Assembly (NCBI GenBank): GCA_039192165.1
Contig: JBCCXD010000002.1
Location: 509,457-573,456 of the forward strand
From: Dinoroseobacter sp039192165
GTDB lineage: Bacteria; Pseudomonadota; Alphaproteobacteria; Rhodobacterales; Rhodobacteraceae
Reading direction: 5' to 3'
Length of the DNA stretch: 64,000 nucleotides
The notes beneath the pieces are model-generated. The model had not been told where the DNA came from. It made no database searches and saw only the letters and a program-made list of their open reading frames with translations. How positions within the stretch are numbered: the stretch's first letter is position 1; every line of letters starts with the position of its first letter. Of the stretch, positions 35,361 through 44,541 are shown in pieces. A program made the translations under genes and the position numbers.

Positions 35361-36947
35361 ATGACGCCGCAATTCGACCTGCTGGTGATAGGCGGGGGCA
35401 TCAATGGCTGTGGGATCGCGCGAGACGCCGCCGGAAGGGGATTGTCTGTCGCCGTAGCCGAGATGAACGACATCGGATCGGCGACATCTTCCGCTTCTAC
35501 CAAGCTGTTTCACGGTGGCCTCAGATATCTCGAGTATTTCGAGTTCCGCTTGGTACGCGAGTCGCTGATTGAGCGCGAGGCGCTCCTTAAGGCTATGCCG
35601 CATATCTCTTGGCCGATGCGGTTTGTGCTGCCCTACCACGAAAGCATGCGGTTCGACACTGCAACGCCGACTTCAAAGGTCCTCGGCGTGACGATGCCGT
35701 GGATGAAGGGCAAACGCCCTGCATGGCTGATCCGTCTCGGTCTCTTTCTCTACGATAATCTTGGTGGGCGTAAAATCTTGCCAGGAACAAGCAGTCTTAC
35801 TTTGGCTGGTACCCCTGAAGGCGCGCCTCTTGATGCCAAGTTTGAGAAGGCTTTTGAGTATTCGGATTGTTGGGTAGAGGACTCCCGCCTCGTTGTTCTG
35901 AATGCGCGCGATGCGGAGGCGCGCGGTGCAACGATCCTGCCGCGAGAGAAAGTCACCTCGGCAGACGTGGTCGACGGTATCTGGCAGGTGGCGCTGGAGA
36001 ACACAGTGACCGGTGATGCCCGGACACTAACCGCCAAAATGGTCGTGAATGCTGCGGGGCCTTGGGTCGGGGATGTGTTGCGCGGCACATTGAAAAGTAA
36101 TCAGCAAGGCGGCGTTCGGCTTGTTCGTGGCAGCCATATTGTAACGCGACGCCTTTTCGACCATGACAAGTGCTATTTCTTTCAGGGAACGGACGGGCGG
36201 ATCATCTTTGCGATCCCGTATGAGATGGATTTTACCCTGATCGGCACCACCGATGCAGACCATCTCGACGCCTCGCAAGAACCGCGCTGTACCCCCGAAG
36301 AGCAGAGCTATCTGATCAATTTCATCAATCAATACTTAGCTGATCCGATCAGCGACACCGATGTCGTCTGGACGTACTCCGGTGTGCGCCCGCTTTACGA
36401 TGACGGTGCCACCAGTGCCACCGCCGCGACCCGTGATTACGTTCTGGAGCTTGATAAGAGCCGCGGCGCGCCTGCGTTGAATGTCTTTGGCGGAAAAATC
36501 ACCACGTTTCGCCGCCTGGCAGAAAATGCGCTCGAAGAGATTAAAACCGTTTTCCCGCAAGCACAGGGCAACTGGACAACAGGCATCCCCCTTCCCGGGG
36601 GCGATTTCCCGGTGAATGGCGTAGGCCCACTGGTCGAAGACTTGCGTAAAGCGCACCCGTTTTTATCGGAGCGCTGGGCACTACGCCTGATCCGCGCTTA
36701 TGGAACGGACGCAAAGGGAATTTTGTCCGGCGCAACGGTAGCGGCGGATCTGGGCGAGGATTTTGGTGCCACTCTGACCGAACGGGAAGTGGTGTGGCTC
36801 ATGAATAACGAATATGCGCAACGCGCAGATGATGTTGTCTGGCGTCGTAGCAAACTGGGCTTGCGGATGAGCAAAGACCAGATTGCTCGGCTTGACCTGT
36901 GGATGCAGGACAGGGTGCGTTCAATACCGCCAGCGGCGGCGGAATAG
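35361..36947 (+). CDS. glpD: Aerobic glycerol-3-phosphate dehydrogenase
   Basis: GlpD oxidises glycerol 3-phosphate to dihydroxyacetone phosphate at the membrane and feeds the quinone pool. The 528-residue product has the FAD motif LLVIGGGINGCGIARDAA, the family GSATSSASTKLFHGGLRYLE, and DFTLIGTTDADH, plus a C-terminal domain. ATG 35361 follows GGGAGGAA (35348-35355). The frame up to 35313 lies in the promoter region. It begins the glycerol operon glpD-glpSTPQUV-glpK. Confidence 0.96.
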   Translation: MTPQFDLLVIGGGINGCGIARDAAGRGLSVAVAEMNDIGSATSSASTKLFHGGLRYLEYFEFRLVRESLIEREALLKAMPHISWPMRFVLPYHESMRFDTATPTSKVLGVTMPWMKGKRPAWLIRLGLFLYDNLGGRKILPGTSSLTLAGTPEGAPLDAKFEKAFEYSDCWVEDSRLVVLNARDAEARGATILPREKVTSADVVDGIWQVALENTVTGDARTLTAKMVVNAAGPWVGDVLRGTLKSNQQGGVRLVRGSHIVTRRLFDHDKCYFFQGTDGRIIFAIPYEMDFTLIGTTDADHLDASQEPRCTPEEQSYLINFINQYLADPISDTDVVWTYSGVRPLYDDGATSATAATRDYVLELDKSRGAPALNVFGGKITTFRRLAENALEEIKTVFPQAQGNWTTGIPLPGGDFPVNGVGPLVEDLRKAHPFLSERWALRLIRAYGTDAKGILSGATVAADLGEDFGATLTEREVVWLMNNEYAQRADDVVWRRSKLGLRMSKDQIARLDLWMQDRVRSIPPAAAE

Positions 36948-36955
36948 GGGGGAGC

Positions 36956-38044
36956 ATGGCGCTCGAGCTCAGAAATGTGACCAAGGTTGTCAATGGGTTA
37001 ACCCATATCCATCCGACGAATCTGACGCTGAATAATGGGACGATGAATGTTCTGCTTGGGCCGACACTTTCGGGCAAGACGTCGTTGATGCGTGTGATGG
37101 CGGGTCTCGATAAGCCGACGGAGGGGCAGATTTTCTGGGACGGTGAAGACGTGACTGGCATGCGTGTTCAGGATCGACAGGTCGCCATGGTGTATCAGCA
37201 ATTCATCAATTATCCGACGATGTCAGTCTACGACAACATTGCCTCCCCGATGCGCATTCTGGGCAAATCGAGGGATGAGATCGACGGCGCGGTCCGCAAA
37301 GCGGCGGATCTGATGCAGCTGTCGCCGCTCCTCGATCGCAAACCACTTGAGCTTTCTGGCGGACAGCAACAGCGGTGCGCTTTGGCGCGAGCGCTGGTCA
37401 AAGACGCCGGCCTTGTGCTGCTCGACGAACCGTTGGCCAACCTTGACTACAAATTGCGCGAGGAACTTCGAGTAGAGATCCCGAAGATCTTCGAAGAAGC
37501 CGGTTCGATTTTCGTTTACGCGACCACAGAGCCCGAAGAGGCGTTGCTGCTGGGCGGCTCAACTGCCGCGCTTTGGGAAGGGCGCGTTACTCAGTTCGGC
37601 CCGACGCCAACGGTCTATCGTCAGCCGGTCGACGCAACGACGGCGCGTGTCTTCAGTGATCCACCCATGAATTTCCTGCGGGTCAGCAAGACGGGAAAAA
37701 AGATTATGTTCGGGGATGGTCAAAGTGCCCCCGCCCTGGGACCGATGGAGGGACTCGCCGACGGACGGTATCTGGCGGGTTTTCGGCCAAATCATGTGGA
37801 GATCACCTCCCATAGTGCGTCAGCTATGGAGTTTGACACGCAGCTTGTCGTGACTGAACTTACCGGGTCCGAAACCTTTGTGCATCTCGACCATCACGGC
37901 GAACGGTGGGTCGGTCTGGTTCATGGCGTGCATGACCTTGAACTTGGCGCGCCGCTGCAGGTCTATCTCGATCCGCGCCACGTTTACATCTTTGGCGAGC
38001 ACGGCGAGCTGGTCGCGCCGGCATCTTACGCTCTGGCGGCCTGA
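36956..38044 (+). CDS. glpS: Glycerol ABC transporter ATP-binding protein GlpS
   Basis: This is one of two ATPases of the glycerol importer, 362 residues. Walker A is GPTLSGKTS, the signature LSGGQQQR and Walker B LVLLDEPLANLD are intact. The switch region reads YATTEPEEALLL, so the usual switch histidine (THDQ) is missing. A MalK-like C-terminal domain follows. It starts eight bases after glpD behind GGGGGGAG. The partner GlpT has the opposite defect, so the pair should form one good and one degenerate ATP site. Confidence 0.94.
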   Translation: MALELRNVTKVVNGLTHIHPTNLTLNNGTMNVLLGPTLSGKTSLMRVMAGLDKPTEGQIFWDGEDVTGMRVQDRQVAMVYQQFINYPTMSVYDNIASPMRILGKSRDEIDGAVRKAADLMQLSPLLDRKPLELSGGQQQRCALARALVKDAGLVLLDEPLANLDYKLREELRVEIPKIFEEAGSIFVYATTEPEEALLLGGSTAALWEGRVTQFGPTPTVYRQPVDATTARVFSDPPMNFLRVSKTGKKIMFGDGQSAPALGPMEGLADGRYLAGFRPNHVEITSHSASAMEFDTQLVVTELTGSETFVHLDHHGERWVGLVHGVHDLELGAPLQVYLDPRHVYIFGEHGELVAPASYALAA

Positions 38045-38056
38045 GGGGGAACGACG

Positions 38057-39133
38057 ATGGCAAAAATCACACTTGATAATCTCGCCCACTCTTACCTGCT
38101 CAACCCGGCGGCAGAGGATGACTATGCTCTGAAAGAGCTGAACCACGTGTGGTCGGATGGAGAGGCATATGCCCTGCTGGGTGCCTCGGGCTGTGGGAAA
38201 TCCACACTTCTGAACATCATCTCTGGCCTTCTTCATCCAAGCCAGGGGCGCATCCTGTTTGACGATGTCGATGTGACCGAGGCGACGACGGCAGACCGCA
38301 ACATCGCCCAGGTTTTCCAGTTTCCGGTGGTGTACGATACGATGACCGTGCGGGACAATCTTGCATTTCCGCTAAAAAACCGGGGTGCAAGTACGCAGTA
38401 CATTACAGAACGCGTGCAACAGATCGGTCATATGATCGGAATGGAGGCTGAGCTCGACAAACGGGCCCGCGGGCTGACCGCGGATGCCAAGCAGAAAATC
38501 TCTCTTGGGCGTGGCATGGTCCGCGAAGACGTCAACGCGCTTCTTTTCGATGAGCCGCTTACTGTGATCGATCCACACATGAAATGGGAACTGCGCACAC
38601 AGCTCAAATCGCTTCATCACGAGTTTGGGCACACCATGATTTATGTGACCCACGACCAGACAGAGGCGCTGACTTTCGCGGACAAAGTTGTTGTGATGTA
38701 TGACGGTCGTGTCGTGCAGATCGGGACCCCGCAAGAACTGTTTGAACGCCCCGAGCACACGTTCGTTGGCTACTTCATTGGGTCGCCGGGCATGAACGTG
38801 ATCCCGGCCTCGATTGACGGGGCCACCGCCAATGTTCACGGAGCGTCCATTAAACTGAACGAAGCCTTTGAAGGCCTGTCGGGCAAGATTGAGCTCGGTG
38901 TTCGCCCGGAGTTCGTGAGGTTGACTGATGGCGAAGGCCTTCCGGTCAAAGTCCGTCGCGTGGAGGATGTAGGCCGGCACAAGATTGTCCGCGCCGATCT
39001 TTTTGGCAGCGAAATCAATATTGTCGCTGGTGAAGATGCCTCAATATCTCCGGATGTGAGCCGTGTCGCTTTTGATCCACAGCATGTCAACGTGTACGTC
39101 GACGATTGGCGCCAGGAAGGGAAGGCCGCCTGA
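38057..39133 (+). CDS. glpT: Glycerol ABC transporter ATP-binding protein GlpT
   Basis: This is the second ATPase, 358 residues. Walker A GASGCGKST, Walker B ALLFDEPLTVID and switch YVTHDQTEALTF are intact, while the place of the LSGGQ signature reads GLTADAKQKISLGR, which is degenerate. It complements GlpS, which has a good signature but no switch histidine. This GlpT is an ABC ATPase and is not the glycerol-3-phosphate antiporter of the same name in E. coli. Its stop overlaps glpP. Confidence 0.94.
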   Translation: MAKITLDNLAHSYLLNPAAEDDYALKELNHVWSDGEAYALLGASGCGKSTLLNIISGLLHPSQGRILFDDVDVTEATTADRNIAQVFQFPVVYDTMTVRDNLAFPLKNRGASTQYITERVQQIGHMIGMEAELDKRARGLTADAKQKISLGRGMVREDVNALLFDEPLTVIDPHMKWELRTQLKSLHHEFGHTMIYVTHDQTEALTFADKVVVMYDGRVVQIGTPQELFERPEHTFVGYFIGSPGMNVIPASIDGATANVHGASIKLNEAFEGLSGKIELGVRPEFVRLTDGEGLPVKVRRVEDVGRHKIVRADLFGSEINIVAGEDASISPDVSRVAFDPQHVNVYVDDWRQEGKAA

Positions 39134-40002
39134 TGGAAAAGACTGTCAACCACAAAGCATGGTTTCTCGTTCTGCCGGTGCTTGTTCTGGTGGCCTTTTC
39201 GGCCGTTATCCCACTGATGACCGTGGTTAACTACTCGGTTCAGGACACGTTCGGGAACAATCAGTTCTTCTGGGCAGGGCTTGAGTGGTTTCAGGAAATG
39301 CTCCGCGATGACCGGATGTGGGATGCCCTTGGCCGACAGTTGATGTTCTCTGCCATCATTCTTGCCATTGAGATCCCGCTGGGCGTTTTTATCGCGCTCA
39401 ACATGCCCAAGAAAGGCTTCTGGGTCAGCTTCTGCCTTGTGGTGATGTCCCTTCCGCTGCTGATTCCATGGAATGTTGTCGGTACGATTTGGCAGATTTT
39501 CGGACGTGTGGATATCGGCCTTCTGGGCCATACGCTAGCGGGCCTCGGGATTGACTACAATTACACCAGCGATCCGTTTGCCGCCTGGGTGACGATCATC
39601 GTCATGGATGTCTGGCACTGGACGTCGCTTGTCGCGCTGCTGGCCTATGCCGGGCTGAAATCGATCCCGGATGCCTACTATCAGGCCGCCAAAATCGATC
39701 AGGCGAGCCGTTGGAACGTGTTCCGATATATCGAGCTGCCCAAGATGATGGGTGTCTTGATGATCGCCGTGCTTTTGCGGTTCATGGATAGCTTCATGAT
39801 TTATACCGAGCCGTTCGTGGTCACGGGTGGCGGGCCAGGCTCCACCACGACGATGCTGTCGATCGATCTGGTGAAAATGGCGCTCGGACAGTTCGACCTC
39901 GGACCTGCCGCGGCCTTCTCGATCATGTATTTCCTCGTGATCCTGCTGATCTCGTGGGTGTTCTACACCGTGATGACTAACCTTGATAAGCGGGAGGGCT
40001 GA
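39133..40002 (+). CDS. glpP: Glycerol ABC transporter permease GlpP
   Basis: This is a 289-residue CUT1-type permease with six membrane segments, starting MEKTVNHKAWFLVLPVLVLV. The EAA-like loop reads YYQAAKIDQASRWNVFRYIELPKM, and the C terminus has FVVTGGGPGSTTTMLSIDL. ATG 39133 overlaps the glpT stop. It forms the channel with GlpQ. Confidence 0.95.
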   Translation: MEKTVNHKAWFLVLPVLVLVAFSAVIPLMTVVNYSVQDTFGNNQFFWAGLEWFQEMLRDDRMWDALGRQLMFSAIILAIEIPLGVFIALNMPKKGFWVSFCLVVMSLPLLIPWNVVGTIWQIFGRVDIGLLGHTLAGLGIDYNYTSDPFAAWVTIIVMDVWHWTSLVALLAYAGLKSIPDAYYQAAKIDQASRWNVFRYIELPKMMGVLMIAVLLRFMDSFMIYTEPFVVTGGGPGSTTTMLSIDLVKMALGQFDLGPAAAFSIMYFLVILLISWVFYTVMTNLDKREG

Positions 40003-40005
40003 TCC

Positions 40006-40857
40006 ATGGCTGACGCATCCATTAACACAGTCGCGGCAAGGAGCCTTTCGTTCCCGAAGATCAAAAGCAGCACCGTCGTTATGGCGCTTTATCTGATCTT
40101 TCTGATGTTGCCGATCTACTGGCTTCTGAACATGAGCCTGAAGACCAACACCGAGATCGTCAGCACGTTCACGCTCTGGCCGACCAGCCCGACCTTGGAC
40201 AATTACCGGACAATCCTGACCGATCCAGCCTGGTACTCAGGTTATATCAATTCGCTGATTTACGTGGTGATGAACACAGTGATCAGTCTCGCGGTCGCGC
40301 TCCCGGCAGCCTACGCCTTCAGCCGCTATCATTTCATGGGCGACAAGCACCTGTTCTTCTGGCTGCTAACCAACCGCATGGCGCCGCCTGCGGTATTTGC
40401 GCTGCCGTTCTTTCAGCTCTATTCCAGCGTAGGGCTGTTCGACACGCATATTGCGGTCGCTTTGGCGCACTGCCTGTTCAACGTACCGCTCGCCGTGTGG
40501 ATCCTCGAAGGGTTCATGCGGGGTGTTCCGAAAGAGATTGACGAAACCGCCTATATCGACGGCTATTCGTTCGGGACATTCTTCGTGAAAATCTTCATGC
40601 CGCTGATTGCCTCTGGCATCGGGGTCGCCGCGTTCTTCTGCTTCATGTTCTCCTGGGTGGAGCTGTTGCTCAGCCGCACGCTCACCACAGTGGACGCAAA
40701 GCCAATCGCGGCGATCATGACACGGACCCAAGGCGCCGCAGGTATCGACTGGGGTGTGCTCGCAGCCGCGGGGGTGCTGACCATCGTGCCCGGCGCGCTC
40801 GTAATTTATTTTGTCCGAAACTACATCGCCAAGGGCTTTGCCTTGGGCCGGGTGTAA
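40006..40857 (+). CDS. glpQ: Glycerol ABC transporter permease GlpQ
   Basis: This is a 283-residue MalG-type permease with six membrane segments and the loop EIDETAYIDGYSFGTFFVKIFMPLI. Its final residues NYIAKGFALGRV are family-typical. It lies three bases after glpP. It is unrelated to the GlpQ phosphodiesterase of E. coli. Confidence 0.95.
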   Translation: MADASINTVAARSLSFPKIKSSTVVMALYLIFLMLPIYWLLNMSLKTNTEIVSTFTLWPTSPTLDNYRTILTDPAWYSGYINSLIYVVMNTVISLAVALPAAYAFSRYHFMGDKHLFFWLLTNRMAPPAVFALPFFQLYSSVGLFDTHIAVALAHCLFNVPLAVWILEGFMRGVPKEIDETAYIDGYSFGTFFVKIFMPLIASGIGVAAFFCFMFSWVELLLSRTLTTVDAKPIAAIMTRTQGAAGIDWGVLAAAGVLTIVPGALVIYFVRNYIAKGFALGRV

Positions 40858-40870
40858 GGGGGAGAGTCCA

Positions 40871-41143
40871 ATGGAATGGATGGCATGGACCTGGCCGACG
40901 GCATTTTTCTTCATGGTGATCGCGAGCCTGCTCATCACCTTTACGATCCTCGCGATCAAATTCCCCGAAACGCCGCGCGTGGGCGTGCTGCGGATCGAGA
41001 CCACGCGCGGGGACAGGCTCTTTATTACGCTTCTTGGCTCAGCCTTTATCAATCTGGCCTGGCTGGGCCTTACTGATATGGCCCAGTGGTGGGCCCTTGT
41101 GATCTGCGCGGTTTACGCCGTTTTGGTGTTTCGTTTTGTCTAA
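40871..41143 (+). CDS. glpU: Small membrane protein GlpU (DUF2160)
   Basis: The 90-residue product has three hydrophobic segments (MAWTWPTAFFFMVIASLLIT, LFITLLGSAFINLAWLGL and WWALVICAVYAVLVF). Its position between glpQ and glpV and its size match the GlpU/DUF2160 proteins of rhizobial glycerol importers, whose role is unknown. ATG 40871 follows GGGGGAGAG. An accessory role in complex assembly is an inference. Confidence 0.9.
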   Translation: MEWMAWTWPTAFFFMVIASLLITFTILAIKFPETPRVGVLRIETTRGDRLFITLLGSAFINLAWLGLTDMAQWWALVICAVYAVLVFRFV

Positions 41144-41160
41144 CCCGCGCTGATGAATAG

Positions 41161-41185
41161 CCGGGCGGCATTGTAAGCTGCCCGG
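41161..41185 (+). terminator. Hairpin between glpU and glpV
   Basis: CCGGGCGGC and GCTGCCCGG form a nine-base stem with one G-T pair and the loop ATTGTAA. The following TCTAATAAAA is not a T run. As in many binding-protein operons it may stabilise the 5' end of the glpV message or partly attenuate read-through. Confidence 0.45.
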
Positions 41186-41220
41186 TCTAATAAAACCAAG
41201 TTCAACCAGGGAGGTATTTC

Positions 41221-42942
41221 ATGAACTTGTCACTCAGAACGTCCACGGCGATCGCCATTGCGCTGTCGCTTTCGGCGTCGCCAACCTTTGCCGATATGGA
41301 TGCGGCGATGGAGTTCCTCGACAACGAGATTGCGGGCCTGTCGGTTCTGTCTCGTGAGGAGCAGGAAGCGGAGATGCAGTTCTTCGTAGATGCTGCGGTG
41401 CCATTCCAAGGGATGGAGATCAAGGTCGTCTCCGAAACCATCACCACCCACGAGTATGAAAGCCAGGTGCTTGCGCCGGCCTTCACGGCCATCACCGGAA
41501 TTCAGGTCACCCATGACCTCATCGGCGAAGGCGATGTGGTTGAGAAGCTGCAAACACAGATGCAGTCCGGTGAGAATATCTACGACGGCTACATCAACGA
41601 CTCCGACCTGATCGGCACGCACTGGCGCTACCAGCAGGTGCGCAACCTGACAGACTGGATGGCGGGCGAGGGGTCTGACGTAACCCTGCCGACCCTTGAT
41701 GTCGATGACTTCATCGGCACCAGCTTCACCACCGGCCCGGATGGCAAGCTCTATCAGCTGCCCAGCCAGCAGTTCGCCAACCTTTATTGGTTCCGCTATG
41801 ACTGGTTCACCGACGAAAAGAACATGGCGGACTTCAAAGCTGCCTATGGCTATGACCTCGGTGTGCCAGTGAACTGGTCCGCCTACGAGGATATCGCAGA
41901 GTTCTTCACTGGACGTGACCTCAGCCATATGGGTGTCGAAGGGGAAATCTTCGGCAACATGGACTATGGCAAGAAAGACCCGTCCCTCGGCTGGCGCTAC
42001 ACTGATGCGTGGATGTCGATGGCCGGTATGGGAGACGTGGGTGAGCCCAACGGCCTGCCGGTGGACGAGTGGGGCATTCGCGTGAATGAGAACTCGCAGC
42101 CAGTTGGGTCCTGTGTGGCGCGGGGTGGTGCAACCAATTCACCCGCTGCAGTTTATGCTGTGAACAAAGCGATCGAGTGGCTGCAGAAGTACTCGCCCCC
42201 GGCTGCGGCTGGTATGACCTTCTCCGAAGCAGGTCCGCTTCCGGCGCAGGGTAACATCGCCCAGCAGATGTTCTGGTACACGGCCTTCACCGCGGCCACA
42301 GTTGAGCCCGGTCTGCCGGTGATGAACGAAGATGGCACGCCCAAATGGCGCATGGCCCCTTCGCCCCATGGCGTCTACTGGAAAGAAGGTCAGAAGGTCG
42401 GCTATCAGGACGCGGGCTCCTGGACCCTGATGCAATCGACTCCGGTCGATCGTGCCAAGGCGGCCTGGCTCTATGCTCAGTTCGTCACGTCCAAGACTGT
42501 GGACCTCAAGAAGTCTGACGTTGGGCTGACCTTCATCCGTGAGTCCACGATTGACAGCGATCACTTCACCGAGCGTGCGGACAAGTTGGGCGGTCTGGTT
42601 GAGTTCTACCGTTCGCCAGCCCGCGTTGCATGGTCACCGACGGGCACCAACGTGCCTGACTACCCGCGTCTTGCGCAGCTGTGGTGGCAGAACATCGGTG
42701 ATGCAATGTCCGGTCAGAAGACCGCGCAGGAAGCGCTTGATGCTCTCTGCGAGGCACAGGAAGCGGTGCTGGAGCGTCTCGAGCGCGCGGGCGTGCAGGG
42801 TGACCTGGGTCCGGTGATGAACGACGAAATGGGTGCCGAACACTGGTTCGCGCAGCCCGGTGCGCCGTTTGCAAAGCTGGAAAATGAGGACGAAGAACCA
42901 ATGACCGTCGCCTATGACGAATTGATCAAGTCCTGGCAGTAA
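41221..42942 (+). CDS. glpV: Glycerol ABC transporter substrate-binding protein
   Basis: This is the periplasmic binding protein of the glycerol importer, 573 residues, much longer than ordinary sugar-binding proteins, as is usual for GlpV. The signal peptide is MNLSLRTSTAIAIALSLSASPTFA. Family stretches include VVSETITTHEYESQVLAP, LYWFRYDWFTDEKN and WRMAPSPHGVYW. AGGGAGGTATTTC precedes ATG 41221. A terminator-like hairpin follows before glpK. Confidence 0.95.
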   Translation: MNLSLRTSTAIAIALSLSASPTFADMDAAMEFLDNEIAGLSVLSREEQEAEMQFFVDAAVPFQGMEIKVVSETITTHEYESQVLAPAFTAITGIQVTHDLIGEGDVVEKLQTQMQSGENIYDGYINDSDLIGTHWRYQQVRNLTDWMAGEGSDVTLPTLDVDDFIGTSFTTGPDGKLYQLPSQQFANLYWFRYDWFTDEKNMADFKAAYGYDLGVPVNWSAYEDIAEFFTGRDLSHMGVEGEIFGNMDYGKKDPSLGWRYTDAWMSMAGMGDVGEPNGLPVDEWGIRVNENSQPVGSCVARGGATNSPAAVYAVNKAIEWLQKYSPPAAAGMTFSEAGPLPAQGNIAQQMFWYTAFTAATVEPGLPVMNEDGTPKWRMAPSPHGVYWKEGQKVGYQDAGSWTLMQSTPVDRAKAAWLYAQFVTSKTVDLKKSDVGLTFIRESTIDSDHFTERADKLGGLVEFYRSPARVAWSPTGTNVPDYPRLAQLWWQNIGDAMSGQKTAQEALDALCEAQEAVLERLERAGVQGDLGPVMNDEMGAEHWFAQPGAPFAKLENEDEEPMTVAYDELIKSWQ

Positions 42943-42993
42943 GCTTAGGCTTCCTCCCCGGTGCGGGGCGCGTCTTGCGCCCTGCGCCACCTG

Positions 42994-43020
42994 GGCGCCC
43001 GTTTCAGACGGGCGCCTTTC
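42994..43020 (+). terminator. Terminator-like hairpin between glpV and glpK
   Basis: GGCGCCCGT (42994-43002) pairs with ACGGGCGCC (43008-43016) around a five-base loop and is followed by TTTCT. The stem is perfect. The T run is short, so partial read-through into glpK is likely. Confidence 0.7.
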
Positions 43021-43044
43021 TCGACGACACGAAGAGCGGACGAC

Positions 43045-44532
43045 ATGACTTACGTTTTGGCAATTGATCAGGGCACAACGTCCTCGCGAGCCATCCTGTT
43101 TGATGCAAAGCTTTCCCCCGTTGCCACGGCTCAAGAGGAATTCCCGCAGATATTTCCTCAGTCAGGCTGGGTAGAGCATGACCCCAACGATCTTTGGGCC
43201 ACAGCCGCCGCGACCTGCCGTGCCGCGATAGAGCGCGCATCGATTGATGCAGGAGAAATCGCCGCGATCGGGATCACCAATCAACGCGAAACGACGGTTG
43301 TTTGGAACCGCGAAACCGGCACAGCTATCCACAATGCCATTGTTTGGCAGGACCGTCGAACCGCCGACTATTGCCGGGAGCTCCGGGATGCGGGTCACGC
43401 CGATATGTTTGCCGATCGCACCGGGCTTCTGCTCGATCCATATTTCTCCGCGACGAAACTCAAATGGATCCTCGACCATGTGCATGGTGCGCGCGATATG
43501 GCCCGGCGCGGCGAGATCCTGTTCGGAACTGTCGACACATTCCTGATCTGGAAGCTGACGGGCGGGCGAGTGCACGCGACTGACGCCACAAATGCCGCCC
43601 GCACGATGCTTTATGATATTCGTAAAGGGCGTTGGAGCCAGACGATCTGCGACCTCTTTGACATACCGATAGAGATGCTGCCCGAGGTCAAAGACAGCGC
43701 GGCCGATTTTGGATCTTGCCGAAGCGATCTCTTCGGACGCGCAATCCCAATATGCGGCGTTGCAGGCGACCAGCAGGCCGCGACGCTCGGTCAGGCTTGT
43801 TTTGAGCCTGGTATGTTGAAATCGACATACGGTACTGGTTGCTTCGCGCTGCTGAATACCGGCGATACGCCTGTTCTGTCGAAAAACCGCCTCTTGACCA
43901 CGATCGCCTATCAGCTCGACGGTAAGCCGACATATGCCCTCGAAGGGTCCATTTTCATTGCTGGCGCAGTTGTTCAGTGGCTCCGCGACGGATTGAAAAT
44001 CATTCGCGAGGCGTCCGAAACGCAAGCACTGGCGGAGGCGGCGGATCTCTCACAATCTGTGGTTCTTGTTCCGGCCTTTACTGGCCTTGGAGCGCCCTAT
44101 TGGAACCCTGAGTGCCGAGGGGCGGTGTTTGGACTGACCCGAAACTCGGGACCCGAAGAGCTTGCGCGCGCAGCTCTTGAAAGTGTGGGCTTCCAGACCA
44201 GAGATCTGCTGGAGGCAATGCGGGCCGACTGGTCTGCGGATGGAACCGACAGCGTCTTGCGGGTCGATGGAGGGATGAGCGCGTCGGACTGGGCGATGCA
44301 ATTCCTTGCAGACATTCTGGGAGCGCCCGTCGATCGACCCATGGTTTTGGAAACGACGGCTTTGGGTGCAGCCTGGCTTGCGGGCATGAAAACAGGCGTG
44401 CTGCCAGGGCGGGATGAGTTTGCGAAGCAATGGGCACTCGAAAGGCAATTTGCCCCGGCCATGCCCGAGCTAACAAGAAATAGGAAGTACGACGCCTGGC
44501 AACGGGCCGTGCAAGCAACCATGTCGTTCTGA
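43045..44532 (+). CDS. glpK: Glycerol kinase
   Basis: GlpK phosphorylates glycerol to glycerol 3-phosphate in the cytoplasm, trapping imported glycerol. The 495-residue product starts MTYVLAIDQGTTSSRAILFD and carries the FGGY-family signatures (GVAGDQQAATLGQACFEPGM, and LRVDGGMSASDWAMQFLAD). ATG 43045 gives the normal length. The frame upstream to 42961 runs through the hairpin and is not used. The Fe-ADH gene follows after nine bases. Confidence 0.97.
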   Translation: MTYVLAIDQGTTSSRAILFDAKLSPVATAQEEFPQIFPQSGWVEHDPNDLWATAAATCRAAIERASIDAGEIAAIGITNQRETTVVWNRETGTAIHNAIVWQDRRTADYCRELRDAGHADMFADRTGLLLDPYFSATKLKWILDHVHGARDMARRGEILFGTVDTFLIWKLTGGRVHATDATNAARTMLYDIRKGRWSQTICDLFDIPIEMLPEVKDSAADFGSCRSDLFGRAIPICGVAGDQQAATLGQACFEPGMLKSTYGTGCFALLNTGDTPVLSKNRLLTTIAYQLDGKPTYALEGSIFIAGAVVQWLRDGLKIIREASETQALAEAADLSQSVVLVPAFTGLGAPYWNPECRGAVFGLTRNSGPEELARAALESVGFQTRDLLEAMRADWSADGTDSVLRVDGGMSASDWAMQFLADILGAPVDRPMVLETTALGAAWLAGMKTGVLPGRDEFAKQWALERQFAPAMPELTRNRKYDAWQRAVQATMSF

Positions 44533-44541
44533 TCGCGCGCC

